Positions 45,724-54,078 are shown, counted from the stretch's first letter. The stretch: DNA of 64,000 nt from Bacteroidales bacterium (GCA_017940465.1 JAGAYN010000051.1:16147-80146), one strand, 5' to 3'. Made by a program: numbers and translations. The notes: generated from the letters alone by a model not told the origin.

Positions 45724-46194
45724 ATGAAACACAAATTTTCCCACAGACCATTTGCAGCCTTACTGTTGATGTTGGCAGCAACGGCCATTATCTCTTGTGA
45801 AAAGGATAAAGAGAATCCAACAGGGGGAACTCCGCAAAACCCGGAACAACCCGTGCAAGAGCCGTTTACTCTTTCTGGCACGGCATGGCTCTGCACTCAC
45901 GACGAGTGGTGGACGGCACAGATGCACGTGATTGACACCACTATCTGGAGTTTTGACACCGAAAGTACAGGCACTATTTATCAGCATCGCATCTATAATA
46001 ACGATGATCCCTATGGAGGACAGCTATTCCCTATGACCTATACCTTTGACACAATGACGATGACTGGTATATTGTACGGATATAAAGAATCGGATGGATC
46101 TATATATCCCCTACCTTTTACCTATCACGAAGAAGATTCCACATTGACTTATGAAGAACTCTCCAATATCAACATCTACCATCTTATCAAATAA
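45724..46194 (+). CDS. Small lipoprotein, unknown function
   Basis: This 156-residue protein has a lipobox (LAATAIISCEKD), a Pro/Gln/Glu linker (NPTGGTPQNPEQPVQEP), and a beta-rich C-terminal domain that begins FTLSGTAWLC and ends LTYEELSNINIYHLIK. This resembles the small lipocalin-like lipoproteins of Bacteroidota, but the fold is a guess. It follows the FGE-like gene by 10 bases and is last in the unit. Confidence 0.65.
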   Translation: MKHKFSHRPFAALLLMLAATAIISCEKDKENPTGGTPQNPEQPVQEPFTLSGTAWLCTHDEWWTAQMHVIDTTIWSFDTESTGTIYQHRIYNNDDPYGGQLFPMTYTFDTMTMTGILYGYKESDGSIYPLPFTYHEEDSTLTYEELSNINIYHLIK

Positions 46195-46210
46195 GTATAA
46201 TCCAGCCACA

Positions 46211-46235
46211 TAGCCCTTGCCGTGGGCAAGGGCTA
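46211..46235 (+). terminator. Hairpin ending the lipoprotein cluster
   Basis: The perfect 11-bp arms tagcccttgcc and ggcaagggcta have a 3-base loop and are followed within 11 bases by a T run (gtttttc). It is 16 bases past the last lipoprotein stop. Confidence 0.7.
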
Positions 46236-46279
46236 CCTGGCCTCTGTTTTTCTGCTGTGGATTCCCACTCCATTTTCGG

Positions 46280-46384
46280 CAAAAATCCAGAAAAACACCC
46301 ATTTTTGCAGATTTCCAAGCCGCTGGTTTCCAGCACCTAAGAGGCGCCCTCTTCTTCCCCTCTCCTACCCCCCTTCGGGTCCGG
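46280..46384 (+). repeat. Four-copy dispersed element, copy D
   Basis: It reads aaaaatccagaaaaac, then ttccaagccgctggtttcc, agc, ten bases, ccctcttcttcccctctcct and accccccttcgggtc. It is nearly identical to copy C. Its second half supplies the stop codon and last 15 or so codons of the minus-strand gene at 46337. Confidence 0.8.
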
Positions 46385-46927
46385 ACGCAGTCTTCCGAGG
46401 GAGAGGGAAATTTCCAGTGCCGCAACCGTATCGCCCGACACCTGGACAACAGGGCTCTCGGGCACGAAATGGCCCGTGTCGAGACCTCCCACCTGCAGGA
46501 GGGCCACAGCGCAGTCGCGAGTGTAGAGCACCTGCAGCTGGACATTGGAGGTACCGATGGGGCGCAGCTGGACGAGGCTCTCGACATTGCCGGAGGACAA
46601 TGCCTCGAGGCATCGGTTGTGGTCGGCGGAATCCAGATAGAGTTTCCTGCGTCTCATCCGGCTGTTGGTCGGCTGGAAGTGCCAGTGCCACAGTGTCTGG
46701 GTCACACACATCGCCGCCAGCACCAGGCCGACGCCGGTAGCGGCAATGCCCAGCGTCAGAACAAGCGCCTGGAGGTTATCCGGCATCGCGATGTTGTGCA
46801 TCAGTGCCAGGAGCACGATGCCGATAGCAAATACGAGCAACCCCGCTGTGGGCGATTGGGCGCGTCGGACGATTTTTTCACTCATCTCGGTGGAGATGTA
46901 TTGGTCTATTGTTGGATACTTTTCCAT
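46337..46927 (-). CDS. Two-helix membrane protein, unknown function (paralogue a)
   Basis: This 196-residue protein has two helices (TAGLLVFAIGIVLLALMHNI and LVLTLGIAATGVGLVLAAMCV). A cytoplasmic or periplasmic domain follows (YLDSADHNRCLEALSSGNVESLVQL). That layout and a segment of the sequence match the upstream neighbour, so they look like tandem paralogues. The C terminus (RPDPKGGRRGEEEGAS) is read from dispersed element D and is probably not native. It starts one base after the neighbour's stop. Function unknown. Confidence 0.65.
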   Translation of the reverse strand: MEKYPTIDQYISTEMSEKIVRRAQSPTAGLLVFAIGIVLLALMHNIAMPDNLQALVLTLGIAATGVGLVLAAMCVTQTLWHWHFQPTNSRMRRRKLYLDSADHNRCLEALSSGNVESLVQLRPIGTSNVQLQVLYTRDCAVALLQVGGLDTGHFVPESPVVQVSGDTVAALEISLSLGRLRPDPKGGRRGEEEGAS

Positions 46928-46928
46928 G

Positions 46929-47423
46929 TCATTTCTGTTTTAAGTCGTTGATAAATATGTCGGTAATGGGCTCCCACCGGCTGCCTTCCACACGGAGCAG
47001 CTGGGAGTAAAAGAGGCTGTCCTCGTCGTCGCTGTAGCGCACAAGGACAAGGTCGGGCCGGGGCTGACGCTTGACGGCCTCCAGTGCCTGCTCGTCGCCC
47101 GCCTGCAAAGCGCTAACCAACTGGCCTTGTGCAGCGGCAGCGTAGTAGGCAACGGTGGGCTCCAGCAGCGAGTGCCGTCCGCGATGATACGGGAACCTGC
47201 TGTCGCCGAAGAGATAGAAGCCGAGTAGCAGCACCAGTGTCATGACACCGAGAACCGCCATCGCGCCCAGCATGGAGGCCAGCCCCTGCGACAGACCGGG
47301 CAAAAACCAGTATAGCGCGCCGCAAACAGCACCGGCTGCCACCAGTGCCCATACCGACCAGAGCGGCTTCAGCCCGCGGCGTATCTCTGGCAGGGAATAG
47401 ATTGATTTCTTGATATATTCCAT
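46929..47423 (-). CDS. Two-helix membrane protein, unknown function (paralogue b)
   Basis: This 164-residue protein has two helices (WSVWALVAAGAVCGALYWFL and MLGAMAVLGVMTLVLLLGFYLF) and a soluble C-terminal domain. The segment AQGQLVSALQAGDEQALEAVKRQ with a following SLFYSQLLRVEG matches the neighbour in position and style. It is probably co-transcribed with paralogue a. No known domain was recognised. It closes the sigma-headed minus-strand run, though the 82-bp gap upstream may hold its own promoter. Confidence 0.65.
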   Translation of the reverse strand: MEYIKKSIYSLPEIRRGLKPLWSVWALVAAGAVCGALYWFLPGLSQGLASMLGAMAVLGVMTLVLLLGFYLFGDSRFPYHRGRHSLLEPTVAYYAAAAQGQLVSALQAGDEQALEAVKRQPRPDLVLVRYSDDEDSLFYSQLLRVEGSRWEPITDIFINDLKQK

Positions 47424-47505
47424 AAATGTCTGTTTATAAATACAACTACACTCGCCAACGGTCTTGCGGCCGCAGGCGGGAAAGAAAGTGTCTATAAACA
47501 GGGAA

Positions 47506-47868
47506 TCAGAGCCTCAGACAGAGCAGGAGGTAGAGATAGCCCGTCACAGACCTGCGCAAAAAGACATAGCGCCAGACAGGACTTTGCTCGTGCCGGAATT
47601 TCCACATCCGTCCATCCACCTCGAAAGGCGCATGCTGATGAGCACCTCGAAACGATGAGGGGGCAGATACAGAGGGTTGGCTGGCAGTGATCAGAAGGTT
47701 CTCCAGACCGAGATCCTCCCATTGCGGGACGTCCTGATCCATAGGCTGCAGGCTCTCCGTCGCAGGCCGCTCCTGCCCCTGCAAGGCCGCCGAGGCCGAT
47801 GGCACGCCGCAAAGCAGCCACATGAATGCGGCTGCCAGCGAGACAAGATATGTGCTCAAGCGGTGCAT
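47506..47868 (-). CDS. Small exported or membrane protein, unknown function
   Basis: This 120-residue frame starts at the ATG at 47868 (the longer frame begins with TTG) with a signal peptide (LSTYLVSLAAAFMWLLCGVPSASA). A Gln/Pro/Ser-rich middle and a basic, hydrophobic end (WRYVFLRRSVTGYLYLLLCLRL) follow. It has no recognised family. It lies 72 bases past the end of the broken outer-membrane gene in the same direction. Coding status is moderately likely. Confidence 0.5.
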   Translation of the reverse strand: MHRLSTYLVSLAAAFMWLLCGVPSASAALQGQERPATESLQPMDQDVPQWEDLGLENLLITASQPSVSAPSSFRGAHQHAPFEVDGRMWKFRHEQSPVWRYVFLRRSVTGYLYLLLCLRL

Positions 47869-47940
47869 CTCTACTCGCCTCAAAACGGAAGCAATCCTCT
47901 TTTATTGCATCCCTGAAAAAAATTCTATACGGGGGAAACC

Positions 47941-48768
47941 CTACCTCAGCATCCAGCTGACGCCGGCAAGGGCATGGTATTGGTTGGAGGATCTGGGTCC
48001 GACTTCGGAGGCGCCGAGCTGGGCCGACAGCGACAGCGACAGCTGGAGGTCGCGACTGGCCTGGTAGCGCAGTTCGATGTCGGCTGCCGTGTGGCGGAGG
48101 ATGTTGCGGTTGCCGATGCCGATCCCCAGCATGAGGCGGTCGGTGGCCAGCCAGTGGCCGGCGAACGAGTACTGCAGCTGGTCGACGGGGTTTATGCTGC
48201 TGCCGGAGGAGTGGCGGTTTCAGGAGTAGCCCAGCGAGTAGTCGAGCAACCACCGCTGTCCGAGGCGGTTGCGGAACTGCAACCCTATCTCGGGCTGCAC
48301 ATAGGAGTCCCACTTGTCGCTGTAGGCGTTTTGACCCACGGGCACGGCCACATGGGTGAAGAAGGCCACCTGCGGCAGCCATCCGCGACCGTCGAAGAGC
48401 AGCAGCCTGGCACCGACGGAGGGGGTGAGCCAGCATGTGTTGCGGAGACTGTCGCCGGTGAGGTTGCTGTAGTTGCCGGCGAGGTCGAGGGTGAGCTCGG
48501 CGCGACTGCCGACGCCGAAGCGCAGGCTGGTGCCGACGCCGAGACTGTTGTTGGTCAGGTCGTTGGCGAGTGGGCCGAAGCTGGTCCATTCATAGTGCAT
48601 GTACTCAAGCTGGCTGTTCCACTGTATCTTTCCTTGTCCCAGCACGTTGGGACCGGTGGTGGCGACGAGGGGGTTCTCGTCTTGCGCGTGGGCGGTGGCG
48701 GCGCCGAGGAGGGCGAATAGGCTCATGACGAGCATGGCGGCCAGCAGGGGGCGGTTGGATTTTTTCAT
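47941..48768 (-). pseudogene. Outer-membrane beta-barrel protein interrupted by an in-frame TGA
   Basis: The first 182 codons encode a signal peptide (MKKSNRPLLAAMLVMSLFALLGAATAHA) and amphipathic barrel strands (IQWNSQLEYMHYEW, SRAELTLDLAGNYSNL). A TGA at 48220-48222 stops it after DYSLGYS. The same frame continues open for 93 more codons (NRHSSGSSINPVDQLQYSFAG to ALAGVSWMLR) and finishes with a typical aromatic barrel end. A single TGG to TGA change (YSW to stop) explains it. It resembles the transporter-type outer-membrane family of about 270 residues. TGA is a normal stop elsewhere in the window, so this is a nonsense mutation or sequencing error. Confidence 0.8.
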
Positions 48769-48796
48769 AAGATTAGGGTATTAGGGATTGGGTATT

Positions 48797-49504
48797 TTAT
48801 AAAAAGAATTGGATGCCGGCGGTGTAGATGTCTTCGTCGGAGACGGCGTCGTGGTAGGTGGGCAGGAGGTTGGCGTAGAAGCGCACGCCGTGCAGCAGGC
48901 CGATGGCGGTGGTGCCGAGGGTAACGCCCACCTCGAGTTTCCACGGCCGCATGAAGTCGCCGCTGACATCGCCAGCCTCTGTGCTGCCGCCCGTGCGGGA
49001 GAGGACGCGGTCGGTGATGCTGATGTGGCGCGTTACGGCGTAGGCGGGGTGGATGTCGAACCCGAAATACAGCCTCCGGCCGTAGCTGCGGAAGGGGTAC
49101 CAGGTGGCCTGCAGGGGGAAGCCCAGGTAGCCGTGGAAGGCGTGGGCGTGCTGTGTGCCCTGCACGGGGCCCGAGGGGAAGTCGAGGCCCTCGCCGAAGC
49201 CCACCTCCTCCACGCGGTAGCGGAGGGGCGCCCATTGGAAGTCGTACTGCAGCCCGGCCGAGAAGGTCCAGTGCGGCGAGTGACGGTAGTTGATCATCAG
49301 CGGGATGTGCAGCGCGAAGCCGTATTTCGAGTAGTAGGGCGACATGTCGTTGCCGTTGGCGAATAGGGTGGCGCTGGCGCTGATGCCCAGGCTGAGGCCC
49401 CACTTGGGGTAGTCGGCGCTGGCGCAGGTGGCCGTGCTGTCGGCCTGGGCGCGGCCGCCGAGGGCAAGGCCGAGGGCGGCCAGGAGAATCAATGTGCGTT
49501 TCAT
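48797..49504 (-). CDS. Outer-membrane beta-barrel protein
   Basis: This 235-residue protein has a signal peptide (LILLAALGLALGGRAQA) and alternating amphipathic strands typical of an eight- to ten-strand barrel (GLSLGISASATLFANG, WTFSAGLQYDFQW, YLGFPLQATWYPF, LEVGVTLGTTAIGLL), ending in AGIQFFL with a terminal aromatic-leucine. It resembles the PorT-like outer-membrane barrels of Bacteroidota. It sits between the putative anti-sigma gene and the broken barrel gene, in the right sigma-headed locus. Confidence 0.75.
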   Translation of the reverse strand: MKRTLILLAALGLALGGRAQADSTATCASADYPKWGLSLGISASATLFANGNDMSPYYSKYGFALHIPLMINYRHSPHWTFSAGLQYDFQWAPLRYRVEEVGFGEGLDFPSGPVQGTQHAHAFHGYLGFPLQATWYPFRSYGRRLYFGFDIHPAYAVTRHISITDRVLSRTGGSTEAGDVSGDFMRPWKLEVGVTLGTTAIGLLHGVRFYANLLPTYHDAVSDEDIYTAGIQFFL

Positions 49505-49526
49505 GACTATGGTGTTTTGTCGGTTA

Positions 49527-50225
49527 CTACAGTATGTTGAATGCCAGTGTGGTGCCGTCCATGAGGTCGGGCTCGGCCGGGCGGAACAGGCTGCGCCAGA
49601 AACTTTGGCGGCGGGGCGCCTCCTGTGTCTGGGGCTGCTCGGGGCGGGGCTGCGGAATGGGCTCGGCGGCGGGCTCAGGTTGCGCTTCAGCCAGGGGGGC
49701 GGGCTCGGGCAGGATGGCAGCCAGGGTGTCGGGCTCCTCGGCGAGGGGGATGACCAGAGGGTCGGTTTCGACGGCGGGATCGGTTGTCTCCTCGGCCAAG
49801 TAGGTCTCGGCCGGAGCCTCCTGCGGTGTGGCGACGGGCCTCGAGGCGTGGCGTCGGGTAGCGGCCACGGTCTGCGGCTGCGGTGCGGCGGGCACGGCGT
49901 CGGGTGCCACCTCGGGCTGGGTAGGCTGCAGGGCCATGGCCTCGGCCACGAGCGGCCCCTCGGCAGTGCGGCCTGTGGGAAGGTACCAGATGCGCACCGC
50001 CTTGAGGATGAAGAAGAGGAGGCAGGCCGCGGCGGCCACGCGCGGCAGCCACCAGCGCAGGGGGCGCCGACCGTTGCCGGCCGCCGGCTGTCGGATGCCT
50101 TCAGCGTCGGCCAGCTCGTCGATCATCGCGGCGAGCCGCTCCTGCCGGCGCTGGTCGCGCCCGGCGTGCTCCACGGTGGCGAGCATCTGCTCGAGGTCCA
50201 GGGGGGTGTTATCTTGCTTTTTCAT
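49527..50225 (-). CDS. Putative anti-sigma or sigma-linked membrane protein
   Basis: This protein of about 232 residues has a soluble N-terminal helical domain (residues 1-55, EQMLATVEHAGRDQRRQERLAAM), a single membrane helix (VAAAACLLFFILKAVRIWYL) and a very Pro/Glu/Ala-rich periplasmic tail (about 95-225). It ends with a short FRPAEPDLMDGTTLAFNIL. The ATG at 50225 overlaps the sigma-gene end by 17 bases. Position and topology suit an anti-sigma factor, but no ZAS zinc motif is present. The low-complexity tail probably spans the periplasm. Confidence 0.7.
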   Translation of the reverse strand: MKKQDNTPLDLEQMLATVEHAGRDQRRQERLAAMIDELADAEGIRQPAAGNGRRPLRWWLPRVAAAACLLFFILKAVRIWYLPTGRTAEGPLVAEAMALQPTQPEVAPDAVPAAPQPQTVAATRRHASRPVATPQEAPAETYLAEETTDPAVETDPLVIPLAEEPDTLAAILPEPAPLAEAQPEPAAEPIPQPRPEQPQTQEAPRRQSFWRSLFRPAEPDLMDGTTLAFNIL

Positions 50226-50700
50226 GTTCGGCAATCATTTGTTTCAAAGAGGAATAGGCGCGCGAGAGGAGGGTGTAGACATTGCCCTCGCTGATGCCCA
50301 TGGCGGTGGCGATGGCGGCAGTGTCGGCATTGTCAAAGTGTTTCAGCCTTACCGCTTGTGCCTGTCGCTCGGGCAGGCGTGCTATCAAGTGCATAGCCAG
50401 TTCCAGCCGGTCGTCTTCCTGCGGAACTTCATATTCAAGCACCAGACGTTCATCGACGGGGAGCGTGGGGCGACGCTTGCGTAGCACGTCTATACAGCGG
50501 CGCTTGACAAGGGTGATGCACCAAGCCTCGCAGTTGACCACACGGTTGAGCCGCTCGCGCTCCTGCCAAAGGGTTACGAAGCAGTCCTGCACCACATCGG
50601 CCGCCTCATCCTCGTTGCCGAGGATGCTTTCGGCCATGCGCTGCATGGCGGGCTGCAAAGGCAGGTAGCGGTGCTTGAACTGTTCTGCTTCGTGCTTCAT
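50209..50700 (-). CDS. RNA polymerase sigma-70 factor, ECF type (right locus)
   Basis: This 163-residue protein has sigma region 2 (EDEAADVVQDCFVTLWQERERL, then NCEAWCITLVKRRCIDVLRKR) and region 4 (LIARLPERQAQAVRLKHFDNADTAAIATAMGISEGNVYTLLSRAYSSLKQM). The start is the ATG at 50700; the longer frame is not supported. It heads a minus-strand run of envelope genes (putative anti-sigma, two barrels, small exported protein, paired membrane proteins), so it may control the envelope. No exact -7 element was found upstream. Confidence 0.9.
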   Translation of the reverse strand: MKHEAEQFKHRYLPLQPAMQRMAESILGNEDEAADVVQDCFVTLWQERERLNRVVNCEAWCITLVKRRCIDVLRKRRPTLPVDERLVLEYEVPQEDDRLELAMHLIARLPERQAQAVRLKHFDNADTAAIATAMGISEGNVYTLLSRAYSSLKQMIAEHEKAR

Positions 50701-50803
50701 ACATAGTAGTCGGGCGTGAGGCAGAAATCTTACACGGGAAGAGAAAAAAAATCCCAAGGCCCATAGGATACATAGGAATCCTAAGGGGCCATAGGGCTCC
50801 TAT

Positions 50804-51223
50804 TTATCCCAGAAGACTTTGCAGCGCCAACTCATAGCCCAGCAGCCCGAGGCCACATATCATGCCACGGCAGGCGGAGGTGACAAGCGAATGGTGGCGG
50901 TACTCCTCGCGGGCGAAGATGTTGCTCAGGTGCACCTCCACCTTGGGGGCAGGCACGGCCAGCAGCGCGTCGCGCAGGGCGACAGAGGTGTGGCTGTAGC
51001 CGCCGAGGTTCACTATAAGGCCCTCGACCTGATAGCCTACCCGCTGTATGCGGTCGATAAGTTCACCCTCGACATTGCTCTGGAAGTAGCCGATGCGCAC
51101 ACCGGGGTATTTCAGGCGCAACTGGTCAAGGTACTGCTCCATGGTCACAGCGCCATAGACCTCCGGCTCACGTAGCCCCGTAAGGTTGAGATTGGGGCCG
51201 TTGATGATTTCTATATGGTTCAT
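50804..51223 (-). CDS. aroQ: 3-dehydroquinate dehydratase, type II
   Basis: This 139-residue enzyme removes water from 3-dehydroquinate in the shikimate pathway. It has INGPNLNLTG with the active-site region REPEVYG (catalytic tyrosine), YFQSNVEGELID, GGYSHTSVALRDAL, and VEVHLSNIF with the catalytic histidine and AREEYRHHS. The usual NPGAY loop is NLGGY here, a mild departure. The start is the ATG at 51223; the longer frame is not needed. About 100 bp downstream of the sigma gene start hold AT/GC-patterned sequence only loosely like the 11-bp repeats. Confidence 0.93.
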   Translation of the reverse strand: MNHIEIINGPNLNLTGLREPEVYGAVTMEQYLDQLRLKYPGVRIGYFQSNVEGELIDRIQRVGYQVEGLIVNLGGYSHTSVALRDALLAVPAPKVEVHLSNIFAREEYRHHSLVTSACRGMICGLGLLGYELALQSLLG

Positions 51224-51270
51224 GTTACGATAACGTATTAACAACACTTTTGTTGCACCTTAAGACTCAT

Positions 51271-52641
51271 TCAAGTGTAGACCCATGCGCCTAAAAGGAA
51301 GTCGTTATATAGGTATGTTGTCCAGTAGACATTGAAAAGTATGGCGATGCTCAACAGCGTGACGGCCACCCACGTCTTCATCTGCCGGCCGAAGAACGTA
51401 AGCAAGGCCAATGTGAAGACCAGCCAACAACCACGAGTACGCGGATAGGAGAACAGGTCAATGCAGAGTACAGCGGTCACAATCATCGCCACGGCCATTC
51501 CCCACTGCCAAGCCCTGCCCCTCTCCACCGTAGCCATATCATAGAGCAGGAAGACGAAGAACGGTGTGCATGTAAGAAGCCTGGCCTGCGAATAAAGGCA
51601 GCCGTGCTGGGTAATGAAGGCAAGCAGCACATTGCCCACGAAGAAGAGCACCGAAAGCATCCGCAACTGCGCCATCGGACCTTTCCCGATACCTCGCCAC
51701 GGCGAGAGTGCAAGCCACACAAGCGATGGCACAGTGAGTATTAGCAGCAGGGGCCACGTAACACTGCGTCCCATCTCGGTCCAGTCCGTCAGTGGCCATT
51801 CCGGCAACGACAAATACTTGCCCCAATAACGCTGCGATGCGGCATACTCGAACCAATGCTCGGCGCCATAGAACCGCTGCACCACCATCACCGCGAAGAC
51901 TCCAAGCACTATCGGGGCCAGATGCCTTGCAACATCGAGGACAAACTGCTTCCAACCTCCACGCGATGAGATGAGGGCCACCACGTCAACAACCAGCCAT
52001 GCCACAATCATGATGTTGCCGGCTGCCCGGGTCATGCTGCCCAGCAGGAAACCCACGAAATAAAGCCAATAGCGTTCCTTGACAAGGCCATACATGCCCA
52101 AGGCAATACTGATGAAGAACAGTGCCTCGGAATAGGGTATCATGAAGATGACCGCATACGGGGCGCACAAGGGCAACAGTGGCGCCCACCGCGGACGCCG
52201 GTCGGCAAAGAGCAACGCCAGGAGGAGCAATCCCAAAGAGAATAGGAACCAATTGAAGACCGACACTCCGATAGGTCCCAGCCTCGTCAGACGCCACACG
52301 AGCGGAAACAGCGGGAAGAAAGCAAAATACCCCCCCCATACATGGTCAGAATCATACCCATGCTGCCTGATTAAGTCGTAGATGGCGGCATCCCACGAGA
52401 GCATATCACCGTCGGCTGGTCGAGTGAAAGGCTTCTTCACTTTCTTCGTATACCATGACCCATCGTCTTTGGTTACCTTCTCGTAGGTCCTCACTACAGA
52501 ACTTACCTTGCGGTAGATGCCTTCAGTCTGCAACGCTTTGCCACACAGCACCACCGCCACAGCGAACAGCAATGCCGCCACTGCCGTCAGTGCCGCTACG
52601 CCAAGCGGCGAGTTATGGGCTGCTTTCATTCCTGGTTTCAT
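51271..52641 (-). CDS. GT-C family mannosyltransferase-like membrane protein (PIG-V-like)
   Basis: This multi-helix protein of about 456 residues shows the GT-C pattern: an early catalytic acidic motif (DGDMLSWDAAIYDLI), then GGYFAFFPLFPLVW, many membrane spans, and SMTRAAGNIM. WDA near the first periplasmic loop and FFPLFP are shared with PIG-V-type mannosyltransferases, which transfer sugar from polyprenyl phosphate. The exact donor and acceptor are unknown. The ATG at 52641 is chosen, with one at 52629 also possible. Confidence 0.75.
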   Translation of the reverse strand: MKPGMKAAHNSPLGVAALTAVAALLFAVAVVLCGKALQTEGIYRKVSSVVRTYEKVTKDDGSWYTKKVKKPFTRPADGDMLSWDAAIYDLIRQHGYDSDHVWGGYFAFFPLFPLVWRLTRLGPIGVSVFNWFLFSLGLLLLALLFADRRPRWAPLLPLCAPYAVIFMIPYSEALFFISIALGMYGLVKERYWLYFVGFLLGSMTRAAGNIMIVAWLVVDVVALISSRGGWKQFVLDVARHLAPIVLGVFAVMVVQRFYGAEHWFEYAASQRYWGKYLSLPEWPLTDWTEMGRSVTWPLLLILTVPSLVWLALSPWRGIGKGPMAQLRMLSVLFFVGNVLLAFITQHGCLYSQARLLTCTPFFVFLLYDMATVERGRAWQWGMAVAMIVTAVLCIDLFSYPRTRGCWLVFTLALLTFFGRQMKTWVAVTLLSIAILFNVYWTTYLYNDFLLGAWVYT

Positions 52642-52734
52642 GTCCCATCGATTATAAGCCAAAGGGGCAGGCCAACATGGTGCTGGCCTACCCCTTCTTG
52701 ATTCCAACTAATATAGTACTCTACAAGTCAATCA

Positions 52735-54078
52735 TTAGATGATACCCTGGGCGAGCATGGCGTTGGCGACGCGCATGAAGCCAGCGATGTTGGCACCCTT
52801 GACATAGTTGATGGTGCCGTCGGCCTGCTTGCCGTACTGGACGCACATGTCGTAGATGTCGTTCATGATCTTGTGGAGTTTCTGGTCGACCTCGGGGGCA
52901 GTCCAGTTGATGTGGCCGGCGTTCTGGCAGATTTCCAGACCGCTGGTGGCAACACCACCGGCATTGACAGCCTTGCCGGGACCGAAGGGTATCTTGGCAC
53001 CCTGGATGGCAGCGATAGCGCCGGGCTGGCAGCCCATGTTGGAGACCTCGGCGACATACTTCACGCCGTTGGCGATGAGCTCTTTGGCATCCTCTTCAGC
53101 CATCTCGTTCTGGAAGGCGCAGGGGCAGGCGATGTCGCACTTCACGCTCCAGGCTTTCTTGCCGGCGGTGAACTTGGCCTGGCCGGGGAACTTGGTAGCC
53201 ATGTCCTCAACCTTGTTGCGGTTGGAGGCGCGCATGTCGAGCATGTAGTCGATCATCTCCTTGGTGATGCCGTTCTCGATCTCGCACACACCGTCAGGAC
53301 CGCTGATGGCGACGACCTTGGCACCGAGTTCGGTGGCCTTGATGGCGGCGCCCCAGGCCACGTTGCCGAAGCCGGAGAGGGCGATGCGCTTGCCTTCCAT
53401 CTTGTCACCCTGCTGCTTCACCATGCGCTCCACATAGTAGATGGCGCCGAAGCCGGTGGCCTCGGGACGGATGAGGCTACCACCCCAGCCGTAGCTCTTG
53501 CCGGTGAGGGCACCGGTGGAGTGCTCGCGGGCGAGTTTCTTGTAGGCACCATAGAGGTAGCCGATTTCGCGGCCGCCCACGCCCACGTCGCCGGCAGGGC
53601 TGTCCTGGTCGGGACCGATGTTGCGCCACAGCTCGTACATGAAGGCCTGGCAGAAGCGCATGATCTCCTCGTCGGTCTTTCCAACGGGGTCGAAGTCGGC
53701 GCCACCCTTACCGCCACCGAGGGGCAGGTTGGTGAGGCTGTTCTTGAAGATCTGCTCGAAGCCGAGGAATTTCAGCATGGAGACGTTCACCTTGGGGTGG
53801 AAGCGGAGACCGCCTTTGTAGGCGCCGAGGGCGGCGTTGTACTGCACGCGGTAGCCGAGGTTGGTCTGGACTTCGCCGTTGCGGTCCACCCAGGTCACGC
53901 GGAAAGTGAAGATACGGTCGGGCTCCACAAGGCGCTCGACAATCTTGGCTTTCTCGAACTCGGGGTGCTGGTTGTACACCTCTTCGATGCTCTCCAGTAC
54001 CTCGCGGACGGCCTGCAAGTATTCGTTTTCACCCGGATGTTTGGCCTCCAGGTTGGTCATAATGTTTTGTACGTTCAT
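52735..54078 (-). CDS. gdhA: NADP-specific glutamate dehydrogenase
   Basis: This 447-residue enzyme makes glutamate from 2-oxoglutarate and ammonia. It has the catalytic lysine segment LPLGGGKGGADFDP near residue 125, the VGGREIGYLYG loop, a Rossmann motif ALSGFGNVAWGAA, and PCAFQNEM and NAGGVATSGLE at the cofactor and substrate side. The length and N-terminal form are those of the hexameric, NADP-type enzyme. It is preceded by an exact -7 element and is probably monocistronic. Confidence 0.96.
   Translation of the reverse strand: MNVQNIMTNLEAKHPGENEYLQAVREVLESIEEVYNQHPEFEKAKIVERLVEPDRIFTFRVTWVDRNGEVQTNLGYRVQYNAALGAYKGGLRFHPKVNVSMLKFLGFEQIFKNSLTNLPLGGGKGGADFDPVGKTDEEIMRFCQAFMYELWRNIGPDQDSPAGDVGVGGREIGYLYGAYKKLAREHSTGALTGKSYGWGGSLIRPEATGFGAIYYVERMVKQQGDKMEGKRIALSGFGNVAWGAAIKATELGAKVVAISGPDGVCEIENGITKEMIDYMLDMRASNRNKVEDMATKFPGQAKFTAGKKAWSVKCDIACPCAFQNEMAEEDAKELIANGVKYVAEVSNMGCQPGAIAAIQGAKIPFGPGKAVNAGGVATSGLEICQNAGHINWTAPEVDQKLHKIMNDIYDMCVQYGKQADGTINYVKGANIAGFMRVANAMLAQGII

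Noticed and set aside
48220-48222. TGA read as selenocysteine or as tryptophan by an altered code
   Set aside because: Many genes here end in TGA, and there is no sign of a SECIS element. A simple TGG to TGA mutation is enough.
50757-50805. A sixth 11-bp tandem repeat near aroQ
   Set aside because: It has catagg and tcc words at spacings of 9-10 bases, but no clean 11-bp period and no constant tail.
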